Shown piece after piece: positions 34,005-41,837 of a stretch of DNA of 64,000 nt. The stretch lies in assembly GCA_017635675.1 (NCBI GenBank), contig JAGBLA010000055.1, forward strand, positions 1-64,000, written 5' to 3'. The stretch comes from Ruminiclostridium sp. GTDB lineage: Bacteria > Bacillota > Clostridia > Oscillospirales > Ruminococcaceae. Numbering within the stretch: the first letter of the stretch is position 1; every line of letters starts with the position of its first letter. A program made the translations under genes and the position numbers. Under the pieces are notes generated by a model. The model was not told the origin of the DNA. It saw only the letters and a list, made by a program, of their open reading frames with translations, and made no database searches.

Positions 34005-34538
34005 ATGAACATTATCGGTGCTATAATGAACAGGCGAAGCTACAGAGGCACATATAAAGCCGACCCTGTACCGCGAAATGACCTCAGAACTATAATGGAA
34101 GCAGGACTCGCCGCTCCGTCGGGCTGCAACAAACAGACCACGAGCCTGATCGCGGTCGATGATCCGGCGATCCTCGAAAGGCTGAAAAGCGTCATAGACC
34201 CGCCTGTCGGGGCGACCGCACCCGCAGCTGTATGCGTGCTGACCCGGCGCATATCAGCCTACCGTGACCGCTGTTTCGCGGTTCAGGATTATTCGGCTGC
34301 TATCGAAAATATGCTGCTTGCGGCGGAAGCGCTCGGTTACCGGAGCTGCTGGTACGAGGGACACATCACCGATGAAGATGACATTGCCGGGAAAATGGAG
34401 GAAATACTCGGAGTACCCGACGAGTACGAGCTTGTATGTTTTCTGCCCCTCGGAAAAGCATCGGATATGCCGTCAGCACCTAATAAAAAGCCATTTGAGG
34501 AACGTGCATGGTTCAATGCGTTCCCGGAAATAAAATAA
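34005..34538 (+). CDS. nitroreductase-family FMN protein
   Basis: The 177-residue protein has the nitroreductase start motif IMNRRSYRGTY (FMN phosphate Arg pair, about residues 7-17), LAAPSGCNKQTT (about 34-46) and the AAIENMLLAAEALGYRSCWYEG helix, then a final LPLGKASD with a family-like G. Such enzymes reduce nitroaromatics, quinones or flavins with NAD(P)H; natural substrates are usually unknown. It is short but within the range of the small subfamily. It begins 4 bases after the esterase stop. Confidence 0.9.
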   Translation: MNIIGAIMNRRSYRGTYKADPVPRNDLRTIMEAGLAAPSGCNKQTTSLIAVDDPAILERLKSVIDPPVGATAPAAVCVLTRRISAYRDRCFAVQDYSAAIENMLLAAEALGYRSCWYEGHITDEDDIAGKMEEILGVPDEYELVCFLPLGKASDMPSAPNKKPFEERAWFNAFPEIK

Positions 34539-34558
34539 TAAGAAAGGACAACAACATC

Positions 34559-35830
34559 ATGGCAAAGAAAATCCCGTTCATTACCAAAGAAAAAGCTGAA
34601 CAGATAAGAGCGGAGATACCCACTCCGTTCCACATCTACGACGAGAAAGGCATAAGAGCTACCGCAAGAGCTCTAAATGACGCATTCGCGTGGAACAAGG
34701 GCTTCAAGGAGTATTTCGCGGTAAAGGCTACACCGAACCCGTTCATCATGAAGATACTCATGGAGGAGGGCTGCGGCTTTGACTGCGCTTCACTCACCGA
34801 GCTTATGCTGTCAGACAAGGTCGGAGCAAAGGGTCATGACATCATGTTCAGCTCCAACGAGACCCCCGACGAGGACTTTAAGCTCGCGTACAAACTCGGA
34901 GCTATCATAAATCTCGACGACTTTACCCACATCGACATTCTCGATAAGCTCACCGGAATACCCGAGACTATCTGCTGCCGCTACAACCCCGGCGGAGACT
35001 TCAAGACCAGTGAGACAGGCAACGTAATGGGAACGCCCGCTGACGCGAAGTACGGCTTTACCCACGACCAGCTGCTCGAAGGCTACCGCATCTTAAAAGA
35101 AAAAGGCGCGAAGGTGTTCGGAATGCACTCCTTCCTCGCAAGCAACACACTCACCAATGATTATTACCCCGTTCTCGCGTCGATACTGTTCAAAACTGCC
35201 GTTGAGATAAAGGAAAAGGTAGGCGTTGAGCTGAGTTTCATCGACCTTTCCGGCGGCGTCGGCATCGCGTACAGACCCGAGCAGACCGAAAACGACATCA
35301 AGGTCATCGGCGAGGGCGTGCGCAAGGCTTACGAGGAGATACTCGTTCCCGCGGGGCTCGGCGGCGTAAAGCTCTGCACCGAGCTCGGACGCTTCATGCT
35401 TGCTCCCAACGGTATGCTGATAGCCACCGCTATCCGCGAAAAGCACATTTATAAGGAGTACATAGGACTTGACGCCTGCGCTGCGAACCTTATGCGTCCC
35501 GCGATATACGACGCTTATCACCACATCACAGTTCTCGGCAAGGAAAACGAGCCCTGTGACCACGAATACGACATAGTCGGCGGACTTTGCGAGAACAGCG
35601 ACAAATTTGCGCATGAGAGAATGCTGCCGAAGATCGACATCGGTGACATCATCGCTATACATGACACGGGCGCTCATGGTTTCTCCATGGGCTACAACTA
35701 CAACGGCAAGCTGCGCTCGGCTGAGGTGCTGCTGAAAGAAGACGGAAGCTTCAAGCTGATACGCCGTGCGGAGACGCCGCAGGATCTGTTCGCTACATTC
35801 GATTTCAGCGAGTACAGCTTCAGGAACTGA
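34559..35830 (+). CDS. lysA: diaminopimelate decarboxylase
   Basis: LysA converts meso-diaminopimelate to lysine, the last step of lysine synthesis, using PLP. The 423-residue length is normal. The PLP Lys56 lies in EYFAVKATPNP; the phosphate-binding GG segment is FIDLSGGVGIAYRPEQ, and ELGRFMLAPNG, DACAANLMRPAIY and the catalytic Cys in GGLCENSDKFA are all present. ATG 34559 is chosen, with AAAGGAC upstream; a frame back to 34508 overlaps the previous gene. Sequence alone cannot exclude a related carboxynorspermidine-type decarboxylase, but the CENSD motif and length favour LysA. Confidence 0.92.
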   Translation: MAKKIPFITKEKAEQIRAEIPTPFHIYDEKGIRATARALNDAFAWNKGFKEYFAVKATPNPFIMKILMEEGCGFDCASLTELMLSDKVGAKGHDIMFSSNETPDEDFKLAYKLGAIINLDDFTHIDILDKLTGIPETICCRYNPGGDFKTSETGNVMGTPADAKYGFTHDQLLEGYRILKEKGAKVFGMHSFLASNTLTNDYYPVLASILFKTAVEIKEKVGVELSFIDLSGGVGIAYRPEQTENDIKVIGEGVRKAYEEILVPAGLGGVKLCTELGRFMLAPNGMLIATAIREKHIYKEYIGLDACAANLMRPAIYDAYHHITVLGKENEPCDHEYDIVGGLCENSDKFAHERMLPKIDIGDIIAIHDTGAHGFSMGYNYNGKLRSAEVLLKEDGSFKLIRRAETPQDLFATFDFSEYSFRN

Positions 35831-35833
35831 GCG

Positions 35834-36346
35834 ATGAGATTTGATCACTGCCCTGTGTGCGGGCGTTTGCTTGAACTCAGACAGATAGGCGACGAGGGGA
35901 ATGTTCCGTTCTGCAAGGAATGTGAACGTCCGTGGTTCCCGTTCAGCTATCCATGCGTTATATGCCTGTGCATGGACGAGGACGGAAACGTCCTTCTGAT
36001 AAAGCAGAGCTACGGCATCAGCCGATATGTATGCGTTGCGGGATACATCAAAGCCGGCGAGGACGCGGAGACTGCATTACGGCGGGAGATAGCGGAGGAA
36101 ACCGGGCTGGAAGTTCTCGGAGCGCGCTATCTGTACAGCAGATACTTTGAAAAGCATGATAATCTTATGCTTGCGTTCGCCTGCAGGGTGCGCCGCTCGG
36201 AGCTTAAGCTGTCAGCGAATGAAGTCAGCGAGGCAAACTGGTTCACTCCCGACGACGCGTATAATGCGCTTTTCGAGGGCGCTTACGGGCGTGATATGCT
36301 CAATGAAGTGAAACGTCTGGAAAAGGAGGGGCTCCTCGGGATATGA
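35834..36346 (+). CDS. Nudix hydrolase with N-terminal zinc ribbon
   Basis: The 170-residue protein begins with a zinc ribbon (Cys6, Cys9, Cys27, Cys30) and continues with a Nudix domain. The box reads GYIKAGEDAETALRREIAEE (then TGLEV), matching G-x5-E-x7-R-E-U-x-E-E-x-G-U. This layout resembles NudC NAD-diphosphatases, though the SQPWPFPxS NudC signature is not present; the ribbon is directly followed by RPWFPFSYP, which is similar. It begins 3 bases after lysA and overlaps trmB by 4 bases (ATGA). Confidence 0.9.
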   Translation: MRFDHCPVCGRLLELRQIGDEGNVPFCKECERPWFPFSYPCVICLCMDEDGNVLLIKQSYGISRYVCVAGYIKAGEDAETALRREIAEETGLEVLGARYLYSRYFEKHDNLMLAFACRVRRSELKLSANEVSEANWFTPDDAYNALFEGAYGRDMLNEVKRLEKEGLLGI

Positions 36347-37008
36347 GAATGAGAAAGAAACGGCATCTTGCGGAACGGCTCGAAGCCTGTTCTGATGTGA
36401 ATCTCGGGTGGATCCCCGATCCCGCACATGAGGACGGCGGAGTCTGCCGCCGTTCATCTGCCGACATTTTCGGGAACGAAAAGCCGCTGCATCTTGAGAT
36501 AGGCTGCGGCAAGGGAAAGTTCATAAACACACTCGCCGGGCTTCACCCGGACATTAATTACATAGCCGTTGAGCAGACTCCCAATGTCATCGTCTCCGCT
36601 ATGGAGCAGACGATATCCGAAGGACACGATAACCTGCGGTACTTTATGGGGAACGCAGGGTATCTGAGGAATGTTCTCGCGGACAACAGCACGGAGCTTA
36701 TCTATCTGAATTTCAGCTGCCCCTATCCGAAGGCGCGCTACACCAAACATAGGCTCACGAGCGAACGTTTTCTGCCAATTTACCGAGAAATACTGATAAA
36801 CGACGGCAGGATACTGCAAAAGACCGATAACGAGGAGTTTTTCGATTACTCGCTTGGGACGCTGAAGGAATTCGGATTCGATATCACCTACGTGACCCGC
36901 GATCTGCATAACAGCGACGTTAAAGGGAATATTATTACAGAGTATGAACAGAGGTTCCTCTCACAGGGACTTCCGATATTCTATCTTGAAGCCGTAAATA
37001 AAAAATAG
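36343..37008 (+). CDS. trmB: tRNA (guanine-46-N7)-methyltransferase
   Basis: TrmB methylates G46 in the tRNA variable loop using SAM. In the 221-residue product the SAM motif is LEIGCGKGKFI (about residues 50-60), an acidic EQTPNVIVSAME follows, and the active-site segment reads NFSCPYPKARYTKHRLTSERFL (about 124-145), where the usual family form is NFSDPWPKxRHxKRR; the Asp is replaced by Cys here, and Trp by Tyr. The tail has the TDNEEFFDYS motif. ATGA overlap with the nudix gene implies coupling. The active-site change is worth noting but the rest is typical. Confidence 0.9.
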   Translation: MRMRKKRHLAERLEACSDVNLGWIPDPAHEDGGVCRRSSADIFGNEKPLHLEIGCGKGKFINTLAGLHPDINYIAVEQTPNVIVSAMEQTISEGHDNLRYFMGNAGYLRNVLADNSTELIYLNFSCPYPKARYTKHRLTSERFLPIYREILINDGRILQKTDNEEFFDYSLGTLKEFGFDITYVTRDLHNSDVKGNIITEYEQRFLSQGLPIFYLEAVNKK

Positions 37009-37038
37009 GGAAATTTAGTAAAATTTGCATATAAACCC

Positions 37039-37067
37039 TTTACAAATCCAAAAAAATATTGTATAAT
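37039..37067 (+). promoter_or_regulatory. promoter of the YtxH-like gene
   Basis: TTTACA (37039-37044), 17-base spacer, TATAAT (37062-37067). Confidence 0.72.
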
Positions 37068-37108
37068 AATGTCAGCATTATTTTATTACCTGAAAGGAAT
37101 GATTTATC

Positions 37109-37759
37109 ATGGGTAAATTAGCAGCACTCGTAAACATCGCGATCCTTGCCGGCGTAGGCTTCTATGTAGGCAAGAAGCTCATCGAAAAGCGCAACGCCGA
37201 GGAGGAGGAGCGCGCTCAGCACGTATATGAGGATGATTCCGACGTATTTGTTGAAGAAAAGCATTCTACCCCCAAGGAAAAGCTCCAGAGAGCATCCATG
37301 TTCGCTGTCGGCGCTATCAAGACAGGCACCGAAAAGATCAAGGAGGGTATCGACGATATCATCAACAATGATATGGTAAGCAAGGGCGAGACTGCTTTTG
37401 CGGAAACAAAGGAAAAAGCTGTCGAGACAAAGGATAAGGCTGTGAACTTCGCCAAGAGCACCGGCGAAAACATCAAGACCGGTATTGACAATATAAAGAA
37501 CAAGGTTGTCAAGAAGGCAGATGAAGTAGCAGAAAGCGCCGAGGAGGGTGCCGAGCAGCTCGCAGACGCTATCGAGAAGGACGTTGACGATCTCACAAAC
37601 AAGGCTGTTGACATTGCAGAAGAGATCCAGAAGGCTCCCGAGCCTGTTATCGAGCAGGTAAAGGAAGAAGTTACGGACGACATCGACAGCATTTCCGTAG
37701 AGAATGCAGATCCCGAGTCTATCGAGACCTTCGATTTCAGCAAGCCCGAACAGCTCTGA
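37109..37759 (+). CDS. membrane-anchored LEA/YtxH-like helical protein
   Basis: The 216-residue protein starts with one membrane helix (about 4-22, ALVNIAILAGVGFYVGKKL), followed by a long charged amphipathic helix region. Residues 85-165 contain 11-residue-like repeats rich in Ala, Lys, Glu and Asp (AETKEKAVETKDKAVNFAKS), as in late-embryogenesis-abundant and YtxH proteins. The end is acidic. Such proteins are associated with desiccation or general stress, but no direct function is known. It has its own promoter and terminator. AAAGGAATG precedes the ATG. Confidence 0.75.
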   Translation: MGKLAALVNIAILAGVGFYVGKKLIEKRNAEEEERAQHVYEDDSDVFVEEKHSTPKEKLQRASMFAVGAIKTGTEKIKEGIDDIINNDMVSKGETAFAETKEKAVETKDKAVNFAKSTGENIKTGIDNIKNKVVKKADEVAESAEEGAEQLADAIEKDVDDLTNKAVDIAEEIQKAPEPVIEQVKEEVTDDIDSISVENADPESIETFDFSKPEQL

Positions 37760-37775
37760 TTAACGATAATAACAA

Positions 37776-37811
37776 TACGGCGAGGTCATCTGACCCCGCC
37801 GTACTTTTTTT
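37776..37811 (+). terminator. terminator after the YtxH-like gene
   Basis: An imperfect 12-bp stem (TACGGCGAGGTCA with TGACCCCGCCGTA) is followed by seven Ts; the convergent DUF378 gene ends right after it. Confidence 0.85.
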
Positions 37812-37812
37812 G

Positions 37813-38028
37813 TTAAGACTCCGTTTCAAGCAGCTCGTTGCGCTTGAAGAACAGTGAAACGCTCCACAATGCCGCGAGAGCTACAAGAACGTACACGATC
37901 CTGCTTATTACACTCTCCGAGCCGCCGCACAGCCATGCTACAAGGTCAAAGCGGAAAAGTCCGACAAGTCCCCAGTTAAGTCCGCCGACTATAAGGAGAA
38001 AAAGCGCGATCTTATCTACGATCCTCAT
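37813..38028 (-). CDS. DUF378 small membrane protein
   Basis: The 71-residue product has two membrane helices. Its IALFLLIVGGLNWGLVGLF segment with the G-G-L-N-W-G-L motif (about residues 7-25) is the DUF378 (YuzA-like) signature. The function is unknown. ATG 38028 with AAGGAA upstream is chosen; the frame extends to 38127 but the extra residues are not family-like. Confidence 0.88.
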   Translation of the reverse strand: MRIVDKIALFLLIVGGLNWGLVGLFRFDLVAWLCGGSESVISRIVYVLVALAALWSVSLFFKRNELLETES

Positions 38029-38197
38029 ATTATCAAGTTCCTTTTCTGTTTTTGCCGCGTCTATACGCACTAAGTACCCATAAAAGCGGCTGAAAATATT
38101 ATGTACAGCTGTACTCTCTATATTCATGTAATTTGCACAATTTTCCTTGTTGAAATATGTAATTTAAAGATAAATAAAGAAAATTTTAAAAAAGCTA

Positions 38198-38226
38198 TTG
38201 ACAAATCGATAGAAATGGATTATAAT
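38198..38226 (+). promoter_or_regulatory. promoter of the tRNA cluster
   Basis: Consensus TTGACA (38198-38203), 17-base spacer, TATAAT (38221-38226), 22 bases before tRNA-Val. Confidence 0.85.
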
Positions 38227-38247
38227 GTAGTAGTCGCTTGAAGCAAT

Positions 38248-38323
38248 GGGAGTTTAGCTCAGCTGGGAGAGCGTCTGCCCTACAAGCAGAGGGTCACAGG
38301 TTCGAGCCCTGTAACTCCCACCA
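38248..38323 (+). tRNA. tRNA-Val (anticodon TAC)
   Basis: The acceptor arms GGGAGTT and AACTCCC pair fully, the anticodon loop reads CCTACAAG, the T loop is GGTTCGAGCC, and CCA is encoded. Confidence 0.95.
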
Positions 38324-38342
38324 TTCAAGTGATTTTTACTAA

Positions 38343-38419
38343 GGCCCGGTAGTTCAGCTGGTTAGAACGCTAGCCTGTCACGCTAGAGGTCATGGGTTCG
38401 AGCCCCATTCGGGTCGCCA
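38343..38419 (+). tRNA. tRNA-Asp (anticodon GTC)
   Basis: The acceptor arms GGCCCGG and TCGGGTC pair with two G-T pairs, the anticodon loop reads CTGTCAC, discriminator G and encoded CCA follow. Confidence 0.95.
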
Positions 38420-38430
38420 TATTTAAACCT

Positions 38431-38506
38431 GCGGATTTAGCTCATCTGGTAGAGCGCCACCTTGCCAAGGTGGAGGTAGCGAGTTCGAGCCTCGTAATCC
38501 GCTCCA
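38431..38506 (+). tRNA. tRNA-Gly (anticodon GCC)
   Basis: Acceptor arms GCGGATT and AATCCGC, anticodon loop TTGCCAA, discriminator T, encoded CCA. Just after it AAAAGC and GCTTTT (38516-38536) form a weak hairpin before a T run, a possible partial terminator. Confidence 0.95.
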
Positions 38507-38579
38507 GAGCCCTTGCAAAAGCGGGGGCAATGCTTTTATTTTTGTAAAAATGTTCGCGTTCTACAAAAGTAAAAGCAAC

Positions 38580-38653
38580 GGCGCTATAGCCAAGTGGTAA
38601 GGCGTGGGTCTGCAACACCCTGATCCCCAGTTCAAATCTGGGTGGCGCCTCCA
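38580..38653 (+). tRNA. tRNA-Cys (anticodon GCA)
   Basis: Acceptor arms GGCGCTA and TGGCGCC (with mismatch/wobble at the inner pair), anticodon loop TCTGCAAC, TTCAAATC T loop, discriminator T and encoded CCA. Confidence 0.95.
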
Positions 38654-38673
38654 GGCGCGGTGTCCGCGCTGAC

Positions 38674-38718
38674 AAACCGTATGGTAGTTATCTGCCATAC
38701 GGTTTTTTTCTGCCTCGC
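38674..38718 (+). terminator. tRNA-cluster terminator, copy 1 of a 45-bp direct repeat
   Basis: An 11-bp stem (AAACCGTATGG/CCATACGGTTT) with loop TAGTTATCTG is followed by a T run and CTGCCTCGC. Confidence 0.9.
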
Positions 38719-38775
38719 TGTCCAGAGAAACATCTAAAGCGTTCGACAGAGACAGGCGGGCGACGACCCGCCGCG

Positions 38776-38820
38776 AAACCGTATGGTAGTTATCTGCCAT
38801 ACGGTTTTTTTCTGCCTCGC
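38776..38820 (+). terminator. tRNA-cluster terminator, copy 2 of a 45-bp direct repeat
   Basis: All 45 bases are identical to 38674-38718, exactly 102 bases downstream. The intervening sequence is not a gene I recognise; the stem-loop lengths, loop and the CTGCCTCGC tail are all repeated. Confidence 0.9.
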
Positions 38821-38913
38821 AGTCCGAAGTTTTTAATAATAACTACCGCCCATATCGGAAGATTTATCCCGAACATATCATTAAACTTTCTCCGATACGC
38901 TCTCGCTTTTTCG

Positions 38914-38942
38914 TTGACATAAATCTACCTGTATGGTATAAT
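38914..38942 (+). promoter_or_regulatory. promoter of ldhA-like gene
   Basis: Consensus TTGACA (38914-38919), 17-base spacer, TATAAT (38937-38942). Confidence 0.82.
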
Positions 38943-38969
38943 ATAAGTATATCAATCGGAGGTCGCTTT

Positions 38970-40007
38970 ATGATAAAAATTGCTTTTTTTGAAACCAAAG
39001 AATACGACAAAGCCTCTTTCGCGCCCTATGAAAAAGAAGGCGAGATAGAGTTCAAATTCCTTGAAACAAAGCTCACGGAGATGACCGCGGAGCTTGCGAG
39101 GGGCTGCGACGCGGTATGCGTGTTCGTGAACGATACTGTGAACGCGGCAGTCATAGATAAACTCTGTGAATACGGAATAAAGGTCATAGCGTTAAGATGT
39201 GCGGGCTATAACAATGTCGATATCCGCCATGCCTATGGGAAGATACACATCATGCGTGTGCCGGCATATTCTCCCTACGCGATCGCAGAACACGCAATGG
39301 CTCTGCTGCTCACATCTATACGCCGTATCCACAAGGCGTACATCAGAACAAGAGACTTCAATTTCTCGCTGAACGGGCTTGCAGGATTTGACCTGCACGG
39401 AAAGACTGTCGGCGTAGTCGGCACGGGACGCATAGGAAGAGTGTTCATCGACATCTGCCGCGGTTTCGGCATGAATATCATAGCCTATGACGCTTACCCC
39501 GCAAAGGACAGCGGAATAAACTATGTCACGCTTGACGAGCTCTTTGAAAAGAGCGACATCATTTCCATGCACTGCCCGCTGACAGATGATACAAGGCACA
39601 TGATAAACCGCGATTCCATCGAAAAGATGAAGAAGGGCGTGGTGATACTGAACACCTCACCCGGCGCGCTCATTGACGCGGAAGCTCTGCTTGAAGGCAT
39701 CAAGGCAAGAAAGATAGGTGCCGCGTGTCTTGACGTATATGAGGAGGAAGCGGATCTGTTCTTCGAGGACAGGTCGGGTCATATCCTCAATGACGAGCTG
39801 CTGGCGCGCCTTATCTCAATGCCCAACGTCATTGTGACATCACATCAAGCTTTCCTCACCACCGAGGCTCTGAACAACATTGCCGAGACCACCATGAACA
39901 ATATCAGGTCTTATTTTGAGAACGACGGTATATGCGATAACGAGCTTTGCTATCGCTGCGGGAACATTGAGACCTGCAAAAAGGAACGCAAGGAAAGGTG
40001 TTTCTGA
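38970..40007 (+). CDS. D-lactate dehydrogenase-like 2-hydroxyacid dehydrogenase, catalytic Arg replaced
   Basis: The 345-residue protein is close in layout to LdhA (pyruvate to D-lactate with NADH). NAD-binding GTGRIG lies near residue 150; RCAGYNNVD (substrate loop), HCPLTDDTRHMIN and DVYEEEADLFFED (catalytic Glu) are present, and the catalytic His is in TSHQAFLTTEAL. But the strand that normally reads N-T-S-R-G-A-L-I-D reads N-T-S-P-G-A-L-I-D: residue 231 (codon CCC at 39660-39662) is Pro where the family has the substrate-binding Arg. The C-terminus has an added Cys-rich tail (ELCYRCGNIETCKKERKERC) not usual for LdhA. It is a single gene with a consensus promoter. Activity is doubtful unless another residue compensates. 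Confidence 0.9.
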   Translation: MIKIAFFETKEYDKASFAPYEKEGEIEFKFLETKLTEMTAELARGCDAVCVFVNDTVNAAVIDKLCEYGIKVIALRCAGYNNVDIRHAYGKIHIMRVPAYSPYAIAEHAMALLLTSIRRIHKAYIRTRDFNFSLNGLAGFDLHGKTVGVVGTGRIGRVFIDICRGFGMNIIAYDAYPAKDSGINYVTLDELFEKSDIISMHCPLTDDTRHMINRDSIEKMKKGVVILNTSPGALIDAEALLEGIKARKIGAACLDVYEEEADLFFEDRSGHILNDELLARLISMPNVIVTSHQAFLTTEALNNIAETTMNNIRSYFENDGICDNELCYRCGNIETCKKERKERCF

Positions 40008-40024
40008 TATCTGCACACATTATA

Positions 40025-40062
40025 AAAACGCTCTTAACGGGGTCACCCGCTAAGAGCGTTTT
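40025..40062. terminator. bidirectional terminator between ldhA-like and mrp genes
   Basis: A perfect 12-bp stem, AAAACGCTCTTA (40025-40036) and TAAGAGCGTTTT (40051-40062), lies between convergent genes. Confidence 0.9.
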
Positions 40063-40064
40063 CT

Positions 40065-40883
40065 TCATCTGCTGAATATCTCCGACGCGAAATCCGCGAG
40101 AATATCGGGTGAGCTGTCGATATTGCCGCTGTCGGCGAGCTGAGCGAACGCAGGGTTTATCGGAAGCTTTGCGACGCTCTTTATGCCGTGGCGCTGCGCA
40201 ATGCCGTCAATGTGGCTCTCACCGAAGATGAAGTGCTTCTTGTGACATTCGTCGCACTCGAAATAGCTCATGTTCTCCACGATACCGAGCACGGGAATAT
40301 TCATCATCTCCGCCATTTTCACAGCCTTCTCCACTATCATCTCCACAAGTTCCTGAGGGCTTGTGACTACAATGATACCGCTCACGGGAAGCGACTGGAA
40401 CACAGTAAGCGGCACATCGCCGGTTCCGGGAGGCATATCCACGAACATATAATCTACCTTGTCCCAGATAACGTCCGTCCAGAACTGCTTTATAACGCCC
40501 GCTATAACAGGACCGCGCCATACTACGGGGTCGGTGTCATTCTCAAGCAGAAGATTCACGGACATTATGCGCACGCCGTTTTTTGCCTGTGACGGGAACA
40601 GCGCTGTCTCATTTCCCTGCGCCCTCTCACGCAGACCGAAAAGCTTCGGTATCGACGGGCCGGTAACGTCAGCGTCAAGTACAGCGGCAGTCTTTCCCGC
40701 ACGCACCGCCGCGTTTGCCATAAGAGCGGTCACCAGCGATTTTCCTACGCCGCCCTTGCCGGATACAACGGCAATGACCTTTTTTACGTCCGAAAGCTCG
40801 TTCTGCGGTGCAAGCAGGCTCTCCGCACTGCGGGAAGCACAGTCTGCCCCGCAGGTCTCACAATTGTGTGTACATTCACTCAT
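40065..40883 (-). CDS. mrp: Mrp/NBP35-family Fe-S carrier ATPase
   Basis: Mrp-type P-loop ATPases carry and transfer Fe-S clusters. The 272-residue product has the deviant Walker A motif GKGGVGKS at residues 42-49, DADVTGPSIPKLFG (about 70-83), DMPPGTGD, and the cluster-binding CxxC in FECDECHKKH near residue 210. The N-terminus has extra Cys (CTHNCETCGADC), as in some NBP35-like members. The scaffold is not adjacent to an isc or suf operon here. It starts about 60 bases after the SDR gene stop in the same direction. Confidence 0.93.
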   Translation of the reverse strand: MSECTHNCETCGADCASRSAESLLAPQNELSDVKKVIAVVSGKGGVGKSLVTALMANAAVRAGKTAAVLDADVTGPSIPKLFGLRERAQGNETALFPSQAKNGVRIMSVNLLLENDTDPVVWRGPVIAGVIKQFWTDVIWDKVDYMFVDMPPGTGDVPLTVFQSLPVSGIIVVTSPQELVEMIVEKAVKMAEMMNIPVLGIVENMSYFECDECHKKHFIFGESHIDGIAQRHGIKSVAKLPINPAFAQLADSGNIDSSPDILADFASEIFSR

Positions 40884-40940
40884 TATTAAAGTCTCCTTTT
40901 GTTATAACCGCCCGGTTTGCGCGGGCAGATGTAATACGGC

Positions 40941-41837
40941 TCAGATAAGTCCGTTTATATCCTTGATATCATCATACATTCCCGAAATAGCATCCTGAAG
41001 CTCTTCGTCGGAAAGCCGCAGTTTAAGATCCGCGCCATTGTTTACGGGAGTTTCAAGGTCATTGACAGGCTCGTTCTGATTTCGCGCCCGCTGAACCTTT
41101 CCCGTCGCCGCAAGCAGCATCTTCGTGGGCGCGAAACGCACCGCGGCGGAGAGCACCTTAGCATACAGCGACGGCACGATCACAAGCTGTCCGTCGAACA
41201 TCTTCTCTATCGCGTACTCCGCTGCGGACATTTCATCAAGCCCCTCCACCGCAAAATCCGCACCTGCCACGGAATTGAACTCCGTCTTGACAGGTCCCGG
41301 GCAGAACGCGCCGATATACACATTCGAACCCTCGCTGCGAAGCTCCTCGTACAATGCCTTTGTAAGCTGGAGCACATAGTTCTTCGATGCATAGTATGAC
41401 GAGAAGAACGGCCCCGCCATAAATCCCGCCAGCGACGCGATATTGAGGATATAACCGTAGTTGCGCTTGACAAAACGCTTCAAGAACAGCTTAGTCAGTA
41501 TATGCACAGCCTTGATGTTCACATCTATCATTTTAAGCTCGCTGTCAAGGTCGGTCTCGGTGAATTTTCCGAACACTCCGAAACCCGCATTGTTTATCAC
41601 GATGTCGATGTTCGCGTGCTCCACCTCTTCATAGAGCTGTATGCACTCGTCGGGATCCGCAAGATCGTGACACAGCACCTTGACACGCACGCCGTACTTT
41701 TCCGTAAGCTCCTGCTTAAGCTCCATAAGCCGCTGGCGCCGCCTTGCCACGATAACTATGTCAAAGCCGCGCCGCGCAAGTATTCTCGCGAATGAACGCC
41801 CCATTCCCGAGCTTGCGCCTGTTATAAGTGCTATCAT
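40941..41837 (-). CDS. short-chain dehydrogenase/reductase
   Basis: The 298-residue protein is a classical SDR: NAD(P) motif TGASSGMG at residues 6-13, NNAG (about 86-89), the catalytic Ser in NIASLAG, and Tyr-x-x-x-Lys in SYYASKNY (about 154-158). Basic residues after the second strand (ARRRQRL) favour NADPH. The C-terminus is extended by about 50 residues with basic and acidic stretches. The substrate is unknown. It overlaps the DUF4177 gene by 4 bases (ATGA) and is last in the lepA unit. Confidence 0.9.
   Translation of the reverse strand: MIALITGASSGMGRSFARILARRGFDIVIVARRRQRLMELKQELTEKYGVRVKVLCHDLADPDECIQLYEEVEHANIDIVINNAGFGVFGKFTETDLDSELKMIDVNIKAVHILTKLFLKRFVKRNYGYILNIASLAGFMAGPFFSSYYASKNYVLQLTKALYEELRSEGSNVYIGAFCPGPVKTEFNSVAGADFAVEGLDEMSAAEYAIEKMFDGQLVIVPSLYAKVLSAAVRFAPTKMLLAATGKVQRARNQNEPVNDLETPVNNGADLKLRLSDEELQDAISGMYDDIKDINGLI

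Noticed and set aside
33053..34012. 319-codon minus-strand frame opposite the esterase
   Set aside because: No recognisable motif; the plus-strand esterase has a full catalytic triad, promoter and ribosome site.
38442..38800. minus-strand frames across the tRNA cluster and terminators
   Set aside because: They read through tRNA genes and the repeated terminator; the repeated MADNYHTV-like start comes from the duplicated hairpin.
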